Below are positions 1-8,020 of a DNA stretch of 64,000 bases, piece by piece. Position numbers and translations under genes: made by a program. The notes beneath the pieces were generated by a model. The model was not told where the DNA came from and ran no database searches. It was given only the letters and a program-made list of their open reading frames with translations. Numbering within the stretch: the stretch's first letter is position 1; every line of letters begins with the position of its first letter. Source of the stretch: Bacteroidota bacterium (lineage in GTDB: Bacteria > Bacteroidota > Bacteroidia > Chitinophagales > Chitinophagaceae); contig JAEWKK010000002.1 in NCBI GenBank assembly GCA_023386045.1, positions 11,979-75,978 on the forward strand. The letters run 5' to 3'.

Positions 1-1
1 G

Positions 2-1150
2 TTCAAAGGACTGATCCTGCCGCTGTCCAATGCAAAGGAAGCGGGTATGGTCAACAACCTTGATGTTTATGGAGTCAGTCATATCAGGGAAGTGATTGAG
101 TTTTTTGATAGTGGGGAACAAAGCCTGCAACCCATCATCATCAACACCAGAGAAGAATTCATGCAGGCTCAAAATGATTTTGACCTGGACTTCACTGATG
201 TAAAAGGACAGGAAAACATCAAGCGTGCGCTGGAGATCGCTGCTGCGGGCGGGCACAATGCTATATTAATTGGTCCTCCGGGTGCTGGCAAGACCATGCT
301 GGCAAAAAGACTACCCACCATACTTCCTCCTCTGACTTTGCATGAAGCTTTGGAGACCACCAAAATCCACTCGGTAGCAGGCAAGCTGCCCGAACATTCT
401 ACCCTGGTTTCGAAACGACCCTTCAGGAGTCCTCATCATACTATTTCTGATGTGGCTTTAGTTGGTGGGGGCGGCATACCACAACCAGGAGAAATCTCAT
501 TGGCTCATAACGGTGTTTTGTTCCTGGATGAACTGCCCGAGTTCAAAAGAACCGTGCTGGAAGTGATGCGACAACCCATGGAAGAAAGAAGGGTGACTAT
601 TTCCCGTGCAAAGGTGGCTGTTGATTTTCCCGCTTCCTTTATGTTGGTGGCTTCCATGAATCCCTGTCCCTGCGGATTTTACAATCATCCGGAAAAAGAA
701 TGTACTTGTCCGCCGGGCGCTGTTCAGAAATACCTCAATAAAGTATCGGGTCCATTGCTGGACCGGATTGACCTGCATGTGGAAGTAACGCCGGTGGCTT
801 TTAGTGAGCTTTCATCGGCCAGGCCACAGGAAAATTCAGCATCGATAAGAGAGCGGGTGATCAGGGCAAGAGAAATACAGGCCGAACGATATAAGAACTA
901 TGATGGTGTGTATTGCAATGCGCAGATGAGCAGCAAGATGCTGAAAGAGATCTGTGTGATCAATTCGGCAGGTGCAAGTCTCCTGAAAACAGCCATGGAA
1001 AGACTCAACCTTTCCGCCAGGGCCTACGATCGCATATTAAAAGTATCCAGGACCATCGCAGACCTGGCGGCAACGGAAGATATCAGGGTGGAGCACCTCG
1101 CCGAAGCCATTCAGTACCGGAGCCTGGATAGGGAAGGATGGGCAGGATAA
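2..1150 (+). CDS. comM: YifB/ComM-like Mg-chelatase-family AAA+ ATPase, 5' truncated by window edge
   Basis: The reading frame is open from base 2, so the gene begins before the window. The first in-window ATG (base 47) is internal, because residues before it (FKGLILPLSNAKEAG) fit the end of the N-terminal ChlI/Lon-like domain. The AAA+ core shows Walker A GPPGAGKT, Walker B-like FLDELPEF, a zinc-type cysteine group (CPCGFYNHPEKECTC) and the C-terminal lid domain ending in YRSLDREG. Members of this family (ComM, YifB) are cytosolic hexameric helicases; ComM promotes branch migration during natural transformation. The family call is firm, while the transformation role in this organism is inference. 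A heptamer repeat array lies 46 bp after the stop. Confidence 0.9.
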   Translation, partial: FKGLILPLSNAKEAGMVNNLDVYGVSHIREVIEFFDSGEQSLQPIIINTREEFMQAQNDFDLDFTDVKGQENIKRALEIAAAGGHNAILIGPPGAGKTMLAKRLPTILPPLTLHEALETTKIHSVAGKLPEHSTLVSKRPFRSPHHTISDVALVGGGGIPQPGEISLAHNGVLFLDELPEFKRTVLEVMRQPMEERRVTISRAKVAVDFPASFMLVASMNPCPCGFYNHPEKECTCPPGAVQKYLNKVSGPLLDRIDLHVEVTPVAFSELSSARPQENSASIRERVIRAREIQAERYKNYDGVYCNAQMSSKMLKEICVINSAGASLLKTAMERLNLSARAYDRILKVSRTIADLAATEDIRVEHLAEAIQYRSLDREGWAG

Positions 1151-1196
1151 TCCTTCAAGGGTGACTATCCTTACAGGATGACAAGCATACAGGATA

Positions 1197-1234
1197 CTCA
1201 CCACTCACTACTCACCATTCACCATAACTCACCA
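1197..1234. repeat. Short heptamer tandem array (CTCACCA type)
   Basis: Four units in 7-bp register run from 1197 to 1224 (CTCACCA, CTCACTA, CTCACCA, TTCACCA). A further CTCACCA at 1228-1234 is out of phase by 3 bp. The array fills most of the spacer between the comM-like gene and the next gene. It belongs to the set of heptamer arrays found in other spacers of this window. Confidence 0.6.
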
Positions 1235-1252
1235 CATTGGCATTAGATTTTC

Positions 1253-1945
1253 ATGCACAGTTCTGCCATGCCCAATTTCCTCTTATACCATGCGGTAACT
1301 CCCGATGAAGTACATGCCTGCGCCTGGTCCCTGATCAGGTACTTAAATCAGTGTAACCTGAAGCCACCGGCCGAAGAAAGACTCGTCATTTATACCAACC
1401 AGCCGGCAGCTCTTGAAAATTACAGTGCTTTCTTTAACCAGTTTGAATTCCGTGAACCAACAGGAAATACAAAAACCGGCACCGTTCAAAACTTTTGTAG
1501 TAATGTGAAAGGAAACGTGCTATTTTTTGGACCGGGCACTTATCCTACCCAGCCTCTCAGACCCGTTTTTGAATCCATACAAAAGGGGAATATTTATGGA
1601 AGTGTGATCAGCTACCGGCAGGAGCAGGCTCTCAAAAAACAGATCGCTGTATTAGGCATCAACACAGAACTACATGAACTGGACTTGTCACAGCTGGAAC
1701 AGGCAAAACCCGTTACAGGCTTTGCAGAGCAATACCACGACCTGAAAGACTTTCCTTCACTGCTGAAGAAATTTTTTACGAAGTACCAGGAAGAAAGCGT
1801 GCCCGAACTGGTGAAGCTTTCCTCTTCCCTTGACCTGAACCGGATCAGGGCACAGAAAACCGAATACATGCGACTTCCTTTTTATAAAAAGATCACCAGG
1901 AAACTAACGGGTAAAAGCTGGAATATCGCTGACTATGTCCGTTAG
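1253..1945 (+). CDS. Hypothetical protein, 230 aa
   Basis: I do not recognise this family with certainty. The protein is soluble, with no signal peptide or membrane segment. It starts MHSSAMPNFLLYHAV; an alternative start is the ATG at 1268. The N-terminal half alternates beta-like and helical segments and contains VIYTNQPAALENY and VLFFGPGTYPTQP, which would suit a nucleotide-sugar or alpha/beta fold, but no DxD or other catalytic motif is evident. The C-terminus is basic (FYKKITRKLTGKSW). It sits 69 bp upstream of an ABC exporter on the same strand and could be co-transcribed with it, but nothing ties their functions together. Codon use looks like that of its neighbours. Confidence 0.7.
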   Translation: MHSSAMPNFLLYHAVTPDEVHACAWSLIRYLNQCNLKPPAEERLVIYTNQPAALENYSAFFNQFEFREPTGNTKTGTVQNFCSNVKGNVLFFGPGTYPTQPLRPVFESIQKGNIYGSVISYRQEQALKKQIAVLGINTELHELDLSQLEQAKPVTGFAEQYHDLKDFPSLLKKFFTKYQEESVPELVKLSSSLDLNRIRAQKTEYMRLPFYKKITRKLTGKSWNIADYVR

Positions 1946-2014
1946 TCCTGATCCTTTCACGCTGATCAATAATCCATTTAGTAGTACCTTGTATCCTTAT
2001 TTTAGCTGATTGAA

Positions 2015-3835
2015 ATGAAAATTTTATTGCACTACCTCAGGCCCCACCGTGGCCTGGTAATCCTTGTATTAATCCTGGCTGCACTGAATATAGGTTTCTC
2101 ACTGGTTGATCCCATACTTTTTGGTAAGCTCATCAACCTGGCCAATAATCACCAGGGCATTACCAAGCCACCATCCAAAAACTTTGACTGGGATCGATTC
2201 TTTAATTCTTTTTCCTGGTCTGCACCTGGTGTATGGTTTATTCTTCTTCTATCGGTTTCTGTAGCCATGGTTAGCCGCATTGCCAAAAATTTCCAGGACT
2301 ATTTCCTGAATGTCATCATACAAAAATTTGGTGCACGTGTGTTTACTGATGGCTTAAAACATGCCATGAAGCTTCCTTACCAGCAGTTTGAAGACCAGCG
2401 CAGCGGTGAAACACTCTCTGTGCTTACCAAAGTGCGTTCCGATGTAGAACGTTTCATGATCAATTTCATCAACATCCTTTTTGGTGTACTGGTGGGTGTG
2501 CTCTTTGTTTTTATTTATGCCGCCATCTTTATTCACTGGAGCATTCCCATTGCTTATCTCGCGGGTATATTTTTCCTGACGCTCATTACTAACAAGCTCA
2601 GTAAAAAGATCAAGCTCATTCAAAAAAATATCGTGGGAGAAACCACGGCACTTGCCGGTTCCACCACAGAATCCCTGCGCAATATTGAGTTGGTAAAAAG
2701 TCTTGGACTAACACAACAGGAAGTAGCAAGGCTGAATAAGAATACTTATAAGATTCTTGGACTTGAATTGACAAAAGTGAAAAGAATCAGGAGCATCAGC
2801 TTCATCCAGGGAACCATGGTGAATACTTTAAGGCAGGTGATTCTTTTTATTCTTATGTGGCTCATCTTCGGTACTTATATGGATGCGGGGCAACTGGTGA
2901 CCATGCAGATCTTTTCCTTCTTTGTATTTGGTCCTCTGCAGGAGATCGGCAACATCATTCTTTCTTACCGGGAAGCAGAAGCTTCACTCAATAATTTCGA
3001 TACACTGATGAAGAAGGAACCTGAACGCGAACCTTCAAATCCCATTCCTTTAGGTGAGATCAAAGAACTTTCTTTTCAGAACGTAGTCTTTCAACACCAG
3101 ACAGCTTCACAAAAGGCTATTAACAATATCAGCTTTGATGTGAGATCTGGAGAAACCATTGCTTTTGTTGGCCCGAGTGGAAGCGGTAAATCAACGTTGA
3201 TGAAATTACTGGTTGGTCTTTACCGTCCACTGGAAGGGAAAATATTATACAATAATCTTGATGAAACAAAACTTCGCTTTGATGATCTCCGTAACCAGAT
3301 CGGGTTTGTAACCCAGGATACCAATTTATTCAGTGGAACTATCAGGGAGAATTTATTATTTGTGAATCCAACTGCATCAAATGAGGACCTGCTGGATGCA
3401 TTGAACAAAGCTTCCTGCCAGAATTTATTGGCAAGAGCAGAAAAAGGTCTGGAAACCATGATCGGAGAGGGTGGATTGAAATTGTCCGGAGGTGAAAAGC
3501 AAAGGCTTTCCATAGCAAGAGCCTTGTTGCGTAAGCCAAAACTTTTGTTGTTTGATGAAGCTACTTCAGCACTGGACTCATTAACAGAAGAAGAGATCAC
3601 GGATACCATTCGTGATATTTCAAGCCAGGGCAACCAGATCACGATCTTGATTGCACACAGGCTTTCTACCATCATGCACGCCGACAGGATTTATGTTCTT
3701 GAAAAAGGTGATGTGGTTGAAACGGGCACGCATGATTCACTGCTGAAAGAAAAAGGATTGTATTATGCCATGTGGCGACAGCAGATCGGTGAAAGAAAAA
3801 CGATGCCTGCTTCCATACCGGTGAATGCTAATTAA
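2015..3835 (+). CDS. ABC transporter, fused permease and ATPase (MsbA/exporter type)
   Basis: This 606-aa protein has an N-terminal ABC-exporter transmembrane domain (about residues 10-330, with hydrophobic helices near residues 15-35, 80-100, 150-175 and 285-315). A C-terminal nucleotide-binding domain follows, with Walker A GPSGSGKST, Q-loop FVTQDTNLFSGTI, signature LSGGEKQR, Walker B LLLFDEATSALD and switch His in IAHRLST. It would work as a homodimer or heterodimer in the inner membrane, exporting lipid, peptide or drug. The substrate cannot be read from the sequence. The ATG at 2015 gives a normal N-terminus. It converges on the thiolase gene with only 39 bp between them and no clear terminator. 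Confidence 0.9.
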   Translation: MKILLHYLRPHRGLVILVLILAALNIGFSLVDPILFGKLINLANNHQGITKPPSKNFDWDRFFNSFSWSAPGVWFILLLSVSVAMVSRIAKNFQDYFLNVIIQKFGARVFTDGLKHAMKLPYQQFEDQRSGETLSVLTKVRSDVERFMINFINILFGVLVGVLFVFIYAAIFIHWSIPIAYLAGIFFLTLITNKLSKKIKLIQKNIVGETTALAGSTTESLRNIELVKSLGLTQQEVARLNKNTYKILGLELTKVKRIRSISFIQGTMVNTLRQVILFILMWLIFGTYMDAGQLVTMQIFSFFVFGPLQEIGNIILSYREAEASLNNFDTLMKKEPEREPSNPIPLGEIKELSFQNVVFQHQTASQKAINNISFDVRSGETIAFVGPSGSGKSTLMKLLVGLYRPLEGKILYNNLDETKLRFDDLRNQIGFVTQDTNLFSGTIRENLLFVNPTASNEDLLDALNKASCQNLLARAEKGLETMIGEGGLKLSGGEKQRLSIARALLRKPKLLLFDEATSALDSLTEEEITDTIRDISSQGNQITILIAHRLSTIMHADRIYVLEKGDVVETGTHDSLLKEKGLYYAMWRQQIGERKTMPASIPVNAN

Positions 3836-3874
3836 TTCAAACGCACTTAGATGATTCACGGAAACATGTAATCA

Positions 3875-5056
3875 TCATTCAGCAATATTTTCAATAATGC
3901 CGGCAATGCCCTGTCCACCACCCACACAGGCTGTTACCATCGCATATTTTTTACCGAGTCTTTTCATATCATGCAGGGTTTGAATGGTAAGCTTGGCACC
4001 GGTGCAACCGAGTGGATGACCCAATGCAATGGCGCCGCCATTGATATTGACAATATCAGGATTCAATCCTGCTTCCCTGATCACGGCAATGGATTGTGAA
4101 GCAAAGGCTTCATTGAGTTCAATCAGATCTATTTGTCCAAGGTTCATATTCGCCTGCTTTAAAACCTTGGGTATGGCTGCTACCGGACCAATACCCATGA
4201 TCCTTGGATGAACACCTGCAGAAGCACAGGCAACGAGTCTGCCAATGGGTTGCAATCCTAATTGCTTCATCAATCTTTCACTCATCACAATTACAAAAGC
4301 AGCGCCGTCACTGGTTTGAGAAGAGTTGCCTGCTGTAACAACACCTCCCGCAGCAAAGGCTGGCTTTAATTTATTCAAAGCTTCCAGTGAAGTATCAGCT
4401 CTTGGGCCTTCGTCAGTATCTACAATAAATTCTCTCTTCTGTTTTTTTCCTTTTTCATCCAGGTAAATTTCTTCCACCTTCATAGGAAGGATACCTTTTT
4501 TGAAATGGCCATTGTTGATGGCATTGAGCGCTTTCTGATGGGAGTGATAAGAAAATTCATCCTGGGCTTCCCTGCTCACATTAAAATCCCTGGCAACTGC
4601 TTCAGCCGTCAGTCCCATACTAATGTAATAATCAGGTTCATCCTTTGCAATGGTATAAGAAGGAACAGTCTTCCATCCTGATGTGGGCACCATGCTCATG
4701 CTTTCTGTTCCACCTGCAATGATGCAATCTGCCATGCCCATGCGGATCTTGGCCGTTGCAATTGAAATAGTTTCAAGTCCGGAAGCACAATAACGGTTGA
4801 CGGTCATGCCCGGCGTATCAAAGCCGAGTGCACGGGCAGCAATGATGCGTCCCACCTGCAGTCCCTGCTCTGCTTCGGGTACCGCATTGCCCACGATCAC
4901 ATCATCCACCATTTTTTTATCCAGCTGCGGAACAGAGGCCATCAGTCCTTTGATCAGGTCTATGGCCAGGTCATCAGGACGATAAAACCTGAAACCTCCT
5001 CGTTTGGCCTTCGCAACAGCGGTTCTGTATCCGGCAATAATGTATGCTTCCTGCAT
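3875..5056 (-). CDS. fadA: Acetyl-CoA C-acyltransferase (thiolase)
   Basis: This 393-aa thiolase cleaves 3-ketoacyl-CoA to acetyl-CoA and a shortened acyl-CoA, or runs the reverse condensation. The nucleophilic Cys is in NRYCASGLE (about residue 90), the catalytic His in GHPLGCTGA (about 347) and the second Cys in ACVGGGQG (about 377), so all three are present. Length is normal for the family. In many genomes it pairs with a FadB-type multienzyme. Here the likely partner (54334-56715) lies about 50 kb away, so the genes are unlinked. It is transcribed divergently from pyrD across a 100-bp gap. The family assignment is firm; the choice of degradative over biosynthetic thiolase is inference. 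Confidence 0.92.
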   Translation of the reverse strand: MQEAYIIAGYRTAVAKAKRGGFRFYRPDDLAIDLIKGLMASVPQLDKKMVDDVIVGNAVPEAEQGLQVGRIIAARALGFDTPGMTVNRYCASGLETISIATAKIRMGMADCIIAGGTESMSMVPTSGWKTVPSYTIAKDEPDYYISMGLTAEAVARDFNVSREAQDEFSYHSHQKALNAINNGHFKKGILPMKVEEIYLDEKGKKQKREFIVDTDEGPRADTSLEALNKLKPAFAAGGVVTAGNSSQTSDGAAFVIVMSERLMKQLGLQPIGRLVACASAGVHPRIMGIGPVAAIPKVLKQANMNLGQIDLIELNEAFASQSIAVIREAGLNPDIVNINGGAIALGHPLGCTGAKLTIQTLHDMKRLGKKYAMVTACVGGGQGIAGIIENIAE

Positions 5057-5156
5057 AAAAAAAGTTTGAATCTTAAAATTAAGGAATTTCTGGCTTTAGT
5101 TGCATCAACAACCATTTTTTACGCCGTAAATCCAGGCAGCTTATCTTCGCGAACCG

Positions 5157-6224
5157 ATGTACAGGTTCCTTCGCTCCATTTTGTTCCTGCTGCCAGCCGA
5201 AACAGCTCATTATGTTTCCATGAACCTGTTGAGGTTCTTTTGTTCCATTCCTCCTTTAAGAAAGTTGATCACCAACATGTTTTCTCCGGGTTCAGATCGA
5301 TCCGGGGATCTCAGAAAACTTTTGTGGGGACTATCCTTTAAAAATCCCGTAGGACTTGGAGCCGGCTTCGATAAAAATGCAAAATACCTGCGTGAGCTGG
5401 AAGCGCTTGGTTTTGGCTTCGTGGAAATTGGAACAGTAACACCCTTACCGCAGGATGGCAATGCGAAACCAAGATTGTTCAGGTTACCCGAAGACAAGGC
5501 GCTGATCAACCGCATGGGTTTTAATAATGAAGGACTAAAGGTGATTAGTTCGAGACTGAAGCAATGGAAAGAAGCTAGTGAAAGTACTTCAGACAAAAAG
5601 CCTCGTATGCTTCTCGCAGGCAATATTGGGAAGAATAAAATCACTCCAAACGAAGATGCATGGAAGGACTACGATGCCTGCTTCAAAGCTCTTCATCCTT
5701 ATGTTGATTTTTTTGTGGTGAATGTAAGCTCACCCAATACGCCTGGCCTCAGGGAATTACAGGAAAAGGATGCGCTAAAGATCATCCTGCAACACCTCCA
5801 ACAACTCAATACTTCATTTACGGTGCAGAAGCCTGTATTGCTGAAGATCGCTCCTGATCTTACAGATACACAGGTAGATGATGTGATCCAACTGGCAATG
5901 GAGATAAAACTTGAGGGACTGGTGGTGAGCAATACAACCATCAGCAGGGAAGGTTTGGATACGAATGCAGAGAAAGTGCAACAAATAGGATCGGGTGGAT
6001 TGAGTGGAAGACCCTTGCAAAACCGTTCAACCACATTGATCAAATACATCAGTGAAAAAACTGAAGGAAGTCTGCCCATCATTGGTAGTGGTGGAATTTT
6101 TTCTGGAAAGGATGCCTTTGAAAAACTGGAGGCGGGCGCTACATTGGTAGAAGTGTGGACAGGCTTTATTTATGAAGGCCCGTTTATTGTAAAAAGGATC
6201 TGTAAAGCTTTGCTTAATCGTTAA
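5157..6224 (+). CDS. pyrD: Dihydroorotate dehydrogenase, quinone-dependent (class 2)
   Basis: This is the fourth step of de novo pyrimidine synthesis, oxidising dihydroorotate to orotate with FMN and passing electrons to the quinone pool. At 355 aa it has the N-terminal amphipathic membrane-docking helices typical of class 2 (about residues 1-45) and then the FMN barrel. Recognisable motifs are GLGAGFDKNAKY, FVEIGTVTPLPQ, the catalytic-Ser segment NVSSPNTPGLR, VSNTTISREGL, and the phosphate-binding IGSGGIFSG. A TATCTTCG element at 5142-5149 ends 7 bp before the ATG, which would give an almost leaderless transcript. terC follows after 5 bp, so the two are probably co-transcribed. The dihydroorotase gene lies at 11920, not adjacent. 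Confidence 0.95.
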   Translation: MYRFLRSILFLLPAETAHYVSMNLLRFFCSIPPLRKLITNMFSPGSDRSGDLRKLLWGLSFKNPVGLGAGFDKNAKYLRELEALGFGFVEIGTVTPLPQDGNAKPRLFRLPEDKALINRMGFNNEGLKVISSRLKQWKEASESTSDKKPRMLLAGNIGKNKITPNEDAWKDYDACFKALHPYVDFFVVNVSSPNTPGLRELQEKDALKIILQHLQQLNTSFTVQKPVLLKIAPDLTDTQVDDVIQLAMEIKLEGLVVSNTTISREGLDTNAEKVQQIGSGGLSGRPLQNRSTTLIKYISEKTEGSLPIIGSGGIFSGKDAFEKLEAGATLVEVWTGFIYEGPFIVKRICKALLNR

Positions 6225-6229
6225 GATGT

Positions 6230-7030
6230 ATGGAACATTTGTTTACAGCAGACAATATCATCAGCTTTTTTGTTCTGGTCATTCTTGAAGTGATCCTGGG
6301 TATAGATAACGTGATCTTCGTGAGTCTTATACTGAACAGGCTCAAGGAAGGCAGCCGAAAGAAAGCCCGCCGCATCTGGATGATCACGGGCATCATCAGC
6401 CGAAGTCTTTTGCTGATGGCTTTGAGTTGGCTGCTTTCACAAAAAGGCAAACCTGTTTTTACGATCGCAGAAAAACCATTTGATCTTGCCAGCCTCGTCA
6501 TGCTGGTGGGTGGGTTATTTCTCATTTATAAATCAGTGAAAGAAATTCATGGCAAGCTGGAAGGTGAAGATCATGAAGAGTATGGCGGGCAGACCAAATA
6601 CCTGACCATGGGTAAGGCAATTTTCCAGATCATGCTGATAGATGCGGTGTTTTCATTTGACAGTGTGATCACCGCCGGAGGAACCGCCAAGCATGTAGAG
6701 ATCATGATCGCAGCAGTGGTAGTGGCCATGATCGTGATGTTTTTATTCAGTCCCAAGATATCTTCATTCATTCATAAGCATCCTACACTGAAGATGCTGG
6801 CGCTTTCATTTCTTGTGATGATCGGATTAAGTCTGGTTATAGAAGGATGGGCTGCTGAAAAAGCAGAGGATCTTCATCTCAAGAATTATATTTATTTCGG
6901 TATGGCCTTCTCATTTATTGTGGAAGTGTTGAACATGACCATGAGGAAAAAAGCCAAGAGGAAAAGATACATTGAGCTCAATGAACCACAATTACCGGGA
7001 GAACAAAAATATTCTGATTCTGCGCATTGA
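6230..7030 (+). CDS. TerC family integral membrane protein
   Basis: This 266-aa polytopic inner-membrane protein has about seven hydrophobic segments. The TerC signature acidic residues are in EVILGIDNVIFVSLI near the N-terminus and in DAVFSFDSVITAGG in the middle. TerC/Alx-type proteins are linked to tellurite resistance and to manganese export during protein secretion, but the role in this organism is not shown by sequence. It begins 5 bp after the pyrD stop, which implies co-transcription, and ends in a basic tail (MRKKAKRKRY). A heptamer array starts right after its stop codon. Confidence 0.88.
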   Translation: MEHLFTADNIISFFVLVILEVILGIDNVIFVSLILNRLKEGSRKKARRIWMITGIISRSLLLMALSWLLSQKGKPVFTIAEKPFDLASLVMLVGGLFLIYKSVKEIHGKLEGEDHEEYGGQTKYLTMGKAIFQIMLIDAVFSFDSVITAGGTAKHVEIMIAAVVVAMIVMFLFSPKISSFIHKHPTLKMLALSFLVMIGLSLVIEGWAAEKAEDLHLKNYIYFGMAFSFIVEVLNMTMRKKAKRKRYIELNEPQLPGEQKYSDSAH

Positions 7031-7032
7031 GG

Positions 7033-7109
7033 AGTTCTTGGTTCATAGATCATAGTTCATGGTTCATAGATCATAGATCATGGTTCATAGATCATAGATC
7101 ATAGTTCAT
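7033..7109. repeat. Heptamer tandem array, 11 units (rGTTCAT/AGATCAT)
   Basis: There are eleven consecutive 7-bp units without phase change. The first is AGTTCTT, followed by mixed GGTTCAT, AGTTCAT and AGATCAT. The array starts 2 bp after the terC stop and occupies the first half of the spacer before the rsmE 3' end. GGTTCAT and AGTTCAT also occur in the arrays at 13292-13326 and 62672-62776. Confidence 0.85.
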
Positions 7110-7181
7110 GGTCTTTATCGCCCACGATCCATGACGATAACTATTTCTGGAGAAAGTTTTCAAACACGGACTAATATTCAT

Positions 7182-7877
7182 TTAATGACTGCATAAAAGC
7201 GCGGCAGCTACGAGGCCGGCTGTTTCGGTTCGGAGGCGTGTACTTCCCAGTGATACAGGTTGAAATCCATGCTGTAATGCATTTGTGATCTCAGTGCTGG
7301 TAAAATCTCCTTCAGGACCAATCAATATCAGTTTTGAATTCGAATGATGTATTAGAGATGTTAGCTGCTGTTTTTCTTCTTCTTCGCAGTGGGCGATCAT
7401 TTTGTCTTCAAATGGAAGCTCCAGCGCTTTTTCAAAAGCAGTAGGTTCATGTAACAGTGGCATCCAGCATTGCTGCGATTGCAGCATGGCGCTGATTAGG
7501 ATCTGTTCCATTCTGTCTGACCTGAATTTTTCTTTTACCGTTCTCGCGCATTGAAGAGGGATGATCTCAGTTACACCGATCTCTGTTGCTTTTTCCAGGA
7601 ACCATTCAAACCTTGAACTGTTTTTTGTGAGCGAAATGCCAATAGCAATGTTGATTCCTGGTCTTTCTTCTTTTGATGTTTCAATAACCTTCAGTTCACA
7701 TTTCTTCCTGTTATCGTTGATGATCTCTGCTCTGGCTTTATTTCCTTTTCCATCAGTGAGCAATACTTCTTCACCTTTCTGCATGCGCAATACACCAATG
7801 ATGTGCTTCGATGCATTTTCATCCATAATCACCGTTGACCCGGCAAGATCTTTTACAAAAAAATAGGGCAATGCCAT
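7182..7877 (-). CDS. rsmE: 16S rRNA (uracil-1498-N3)-methyltransferase RsmE
   Basis: This SPOUT-class methyltransferase modifies U1498 of 16S rRNA using S-adenosylmethionine. I place the start at the ATG giving MALPYFFVKDL (231 aa), because the two codons further upstream begin with a TTG. The N-terminal PUA-like domain covers about residues 1-70. The C-terminal knotted SAM site shows LILIGPEGDF and the terminal SLGSTRLRTETAGL, both diagnostic of RsmE; GPEGD replaces the commoner GPEGG. It acts as a cytosolic dimer on assembled 30S subunits. The gene lies just downstream of dnaB on the same strand, but a terminator after dnaB (7973-7995) separates them. Confidence 0.93.
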   Translation of the reverse strand: MALPYFFVKDLAGSTVIMDENASKHIIGVLRMQKGEEVLLTDGKGNKARAEIINDNRKKCELKVIETSKEERPGINIAIGISLTKNSSRFEWFLEKATEIGVTEIIPLQCARTVKEKFRSDRMEQILISAMLQSQQCWMPLLHEPTAFEKALELPFEDKMIAHCEEEEKQQLTSLIHHSNSKLILIGPEGDFTSTEITNALQHGFQPVSLGSTRLRTETAGLVAAALLCSH

Positions 7878-7972
7878 AAGCAAAGAAACTAAAAGCCCTT
7901 TCTATTCTTCAATTGTTTTTTAATGAAACGAAAAAAGTAGATCAATAAATTATTGCGCACTATTTCTTAAAT

Positions 7973-7995
7973 AAAAAATCCCGCTGTTGCGGGAT
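7973..7995 (-). terminator. Rho-independent terminator of dnaB
   Basis: The inverted repeat ATCCCGC / GCGGGAT (7978-7984 and 7989-7995, loop TGTT) is followed on the minus strand by six T (plus-strand A run at 7973-7978). It lies 26 bp past the dnaB stop. Confidence 0.85.
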
Positions 7996-8020
7996 CTTGT
8001 ATAAATGCTGCTAGTAAGTT

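Noticed and set aside
5066..5341. 91-aa plus-strand ORF at the pyrD 5' end
   Set aside because: It overlaps the well-supported pyrD start in another frame and has no family features; a shadow of pyrD.
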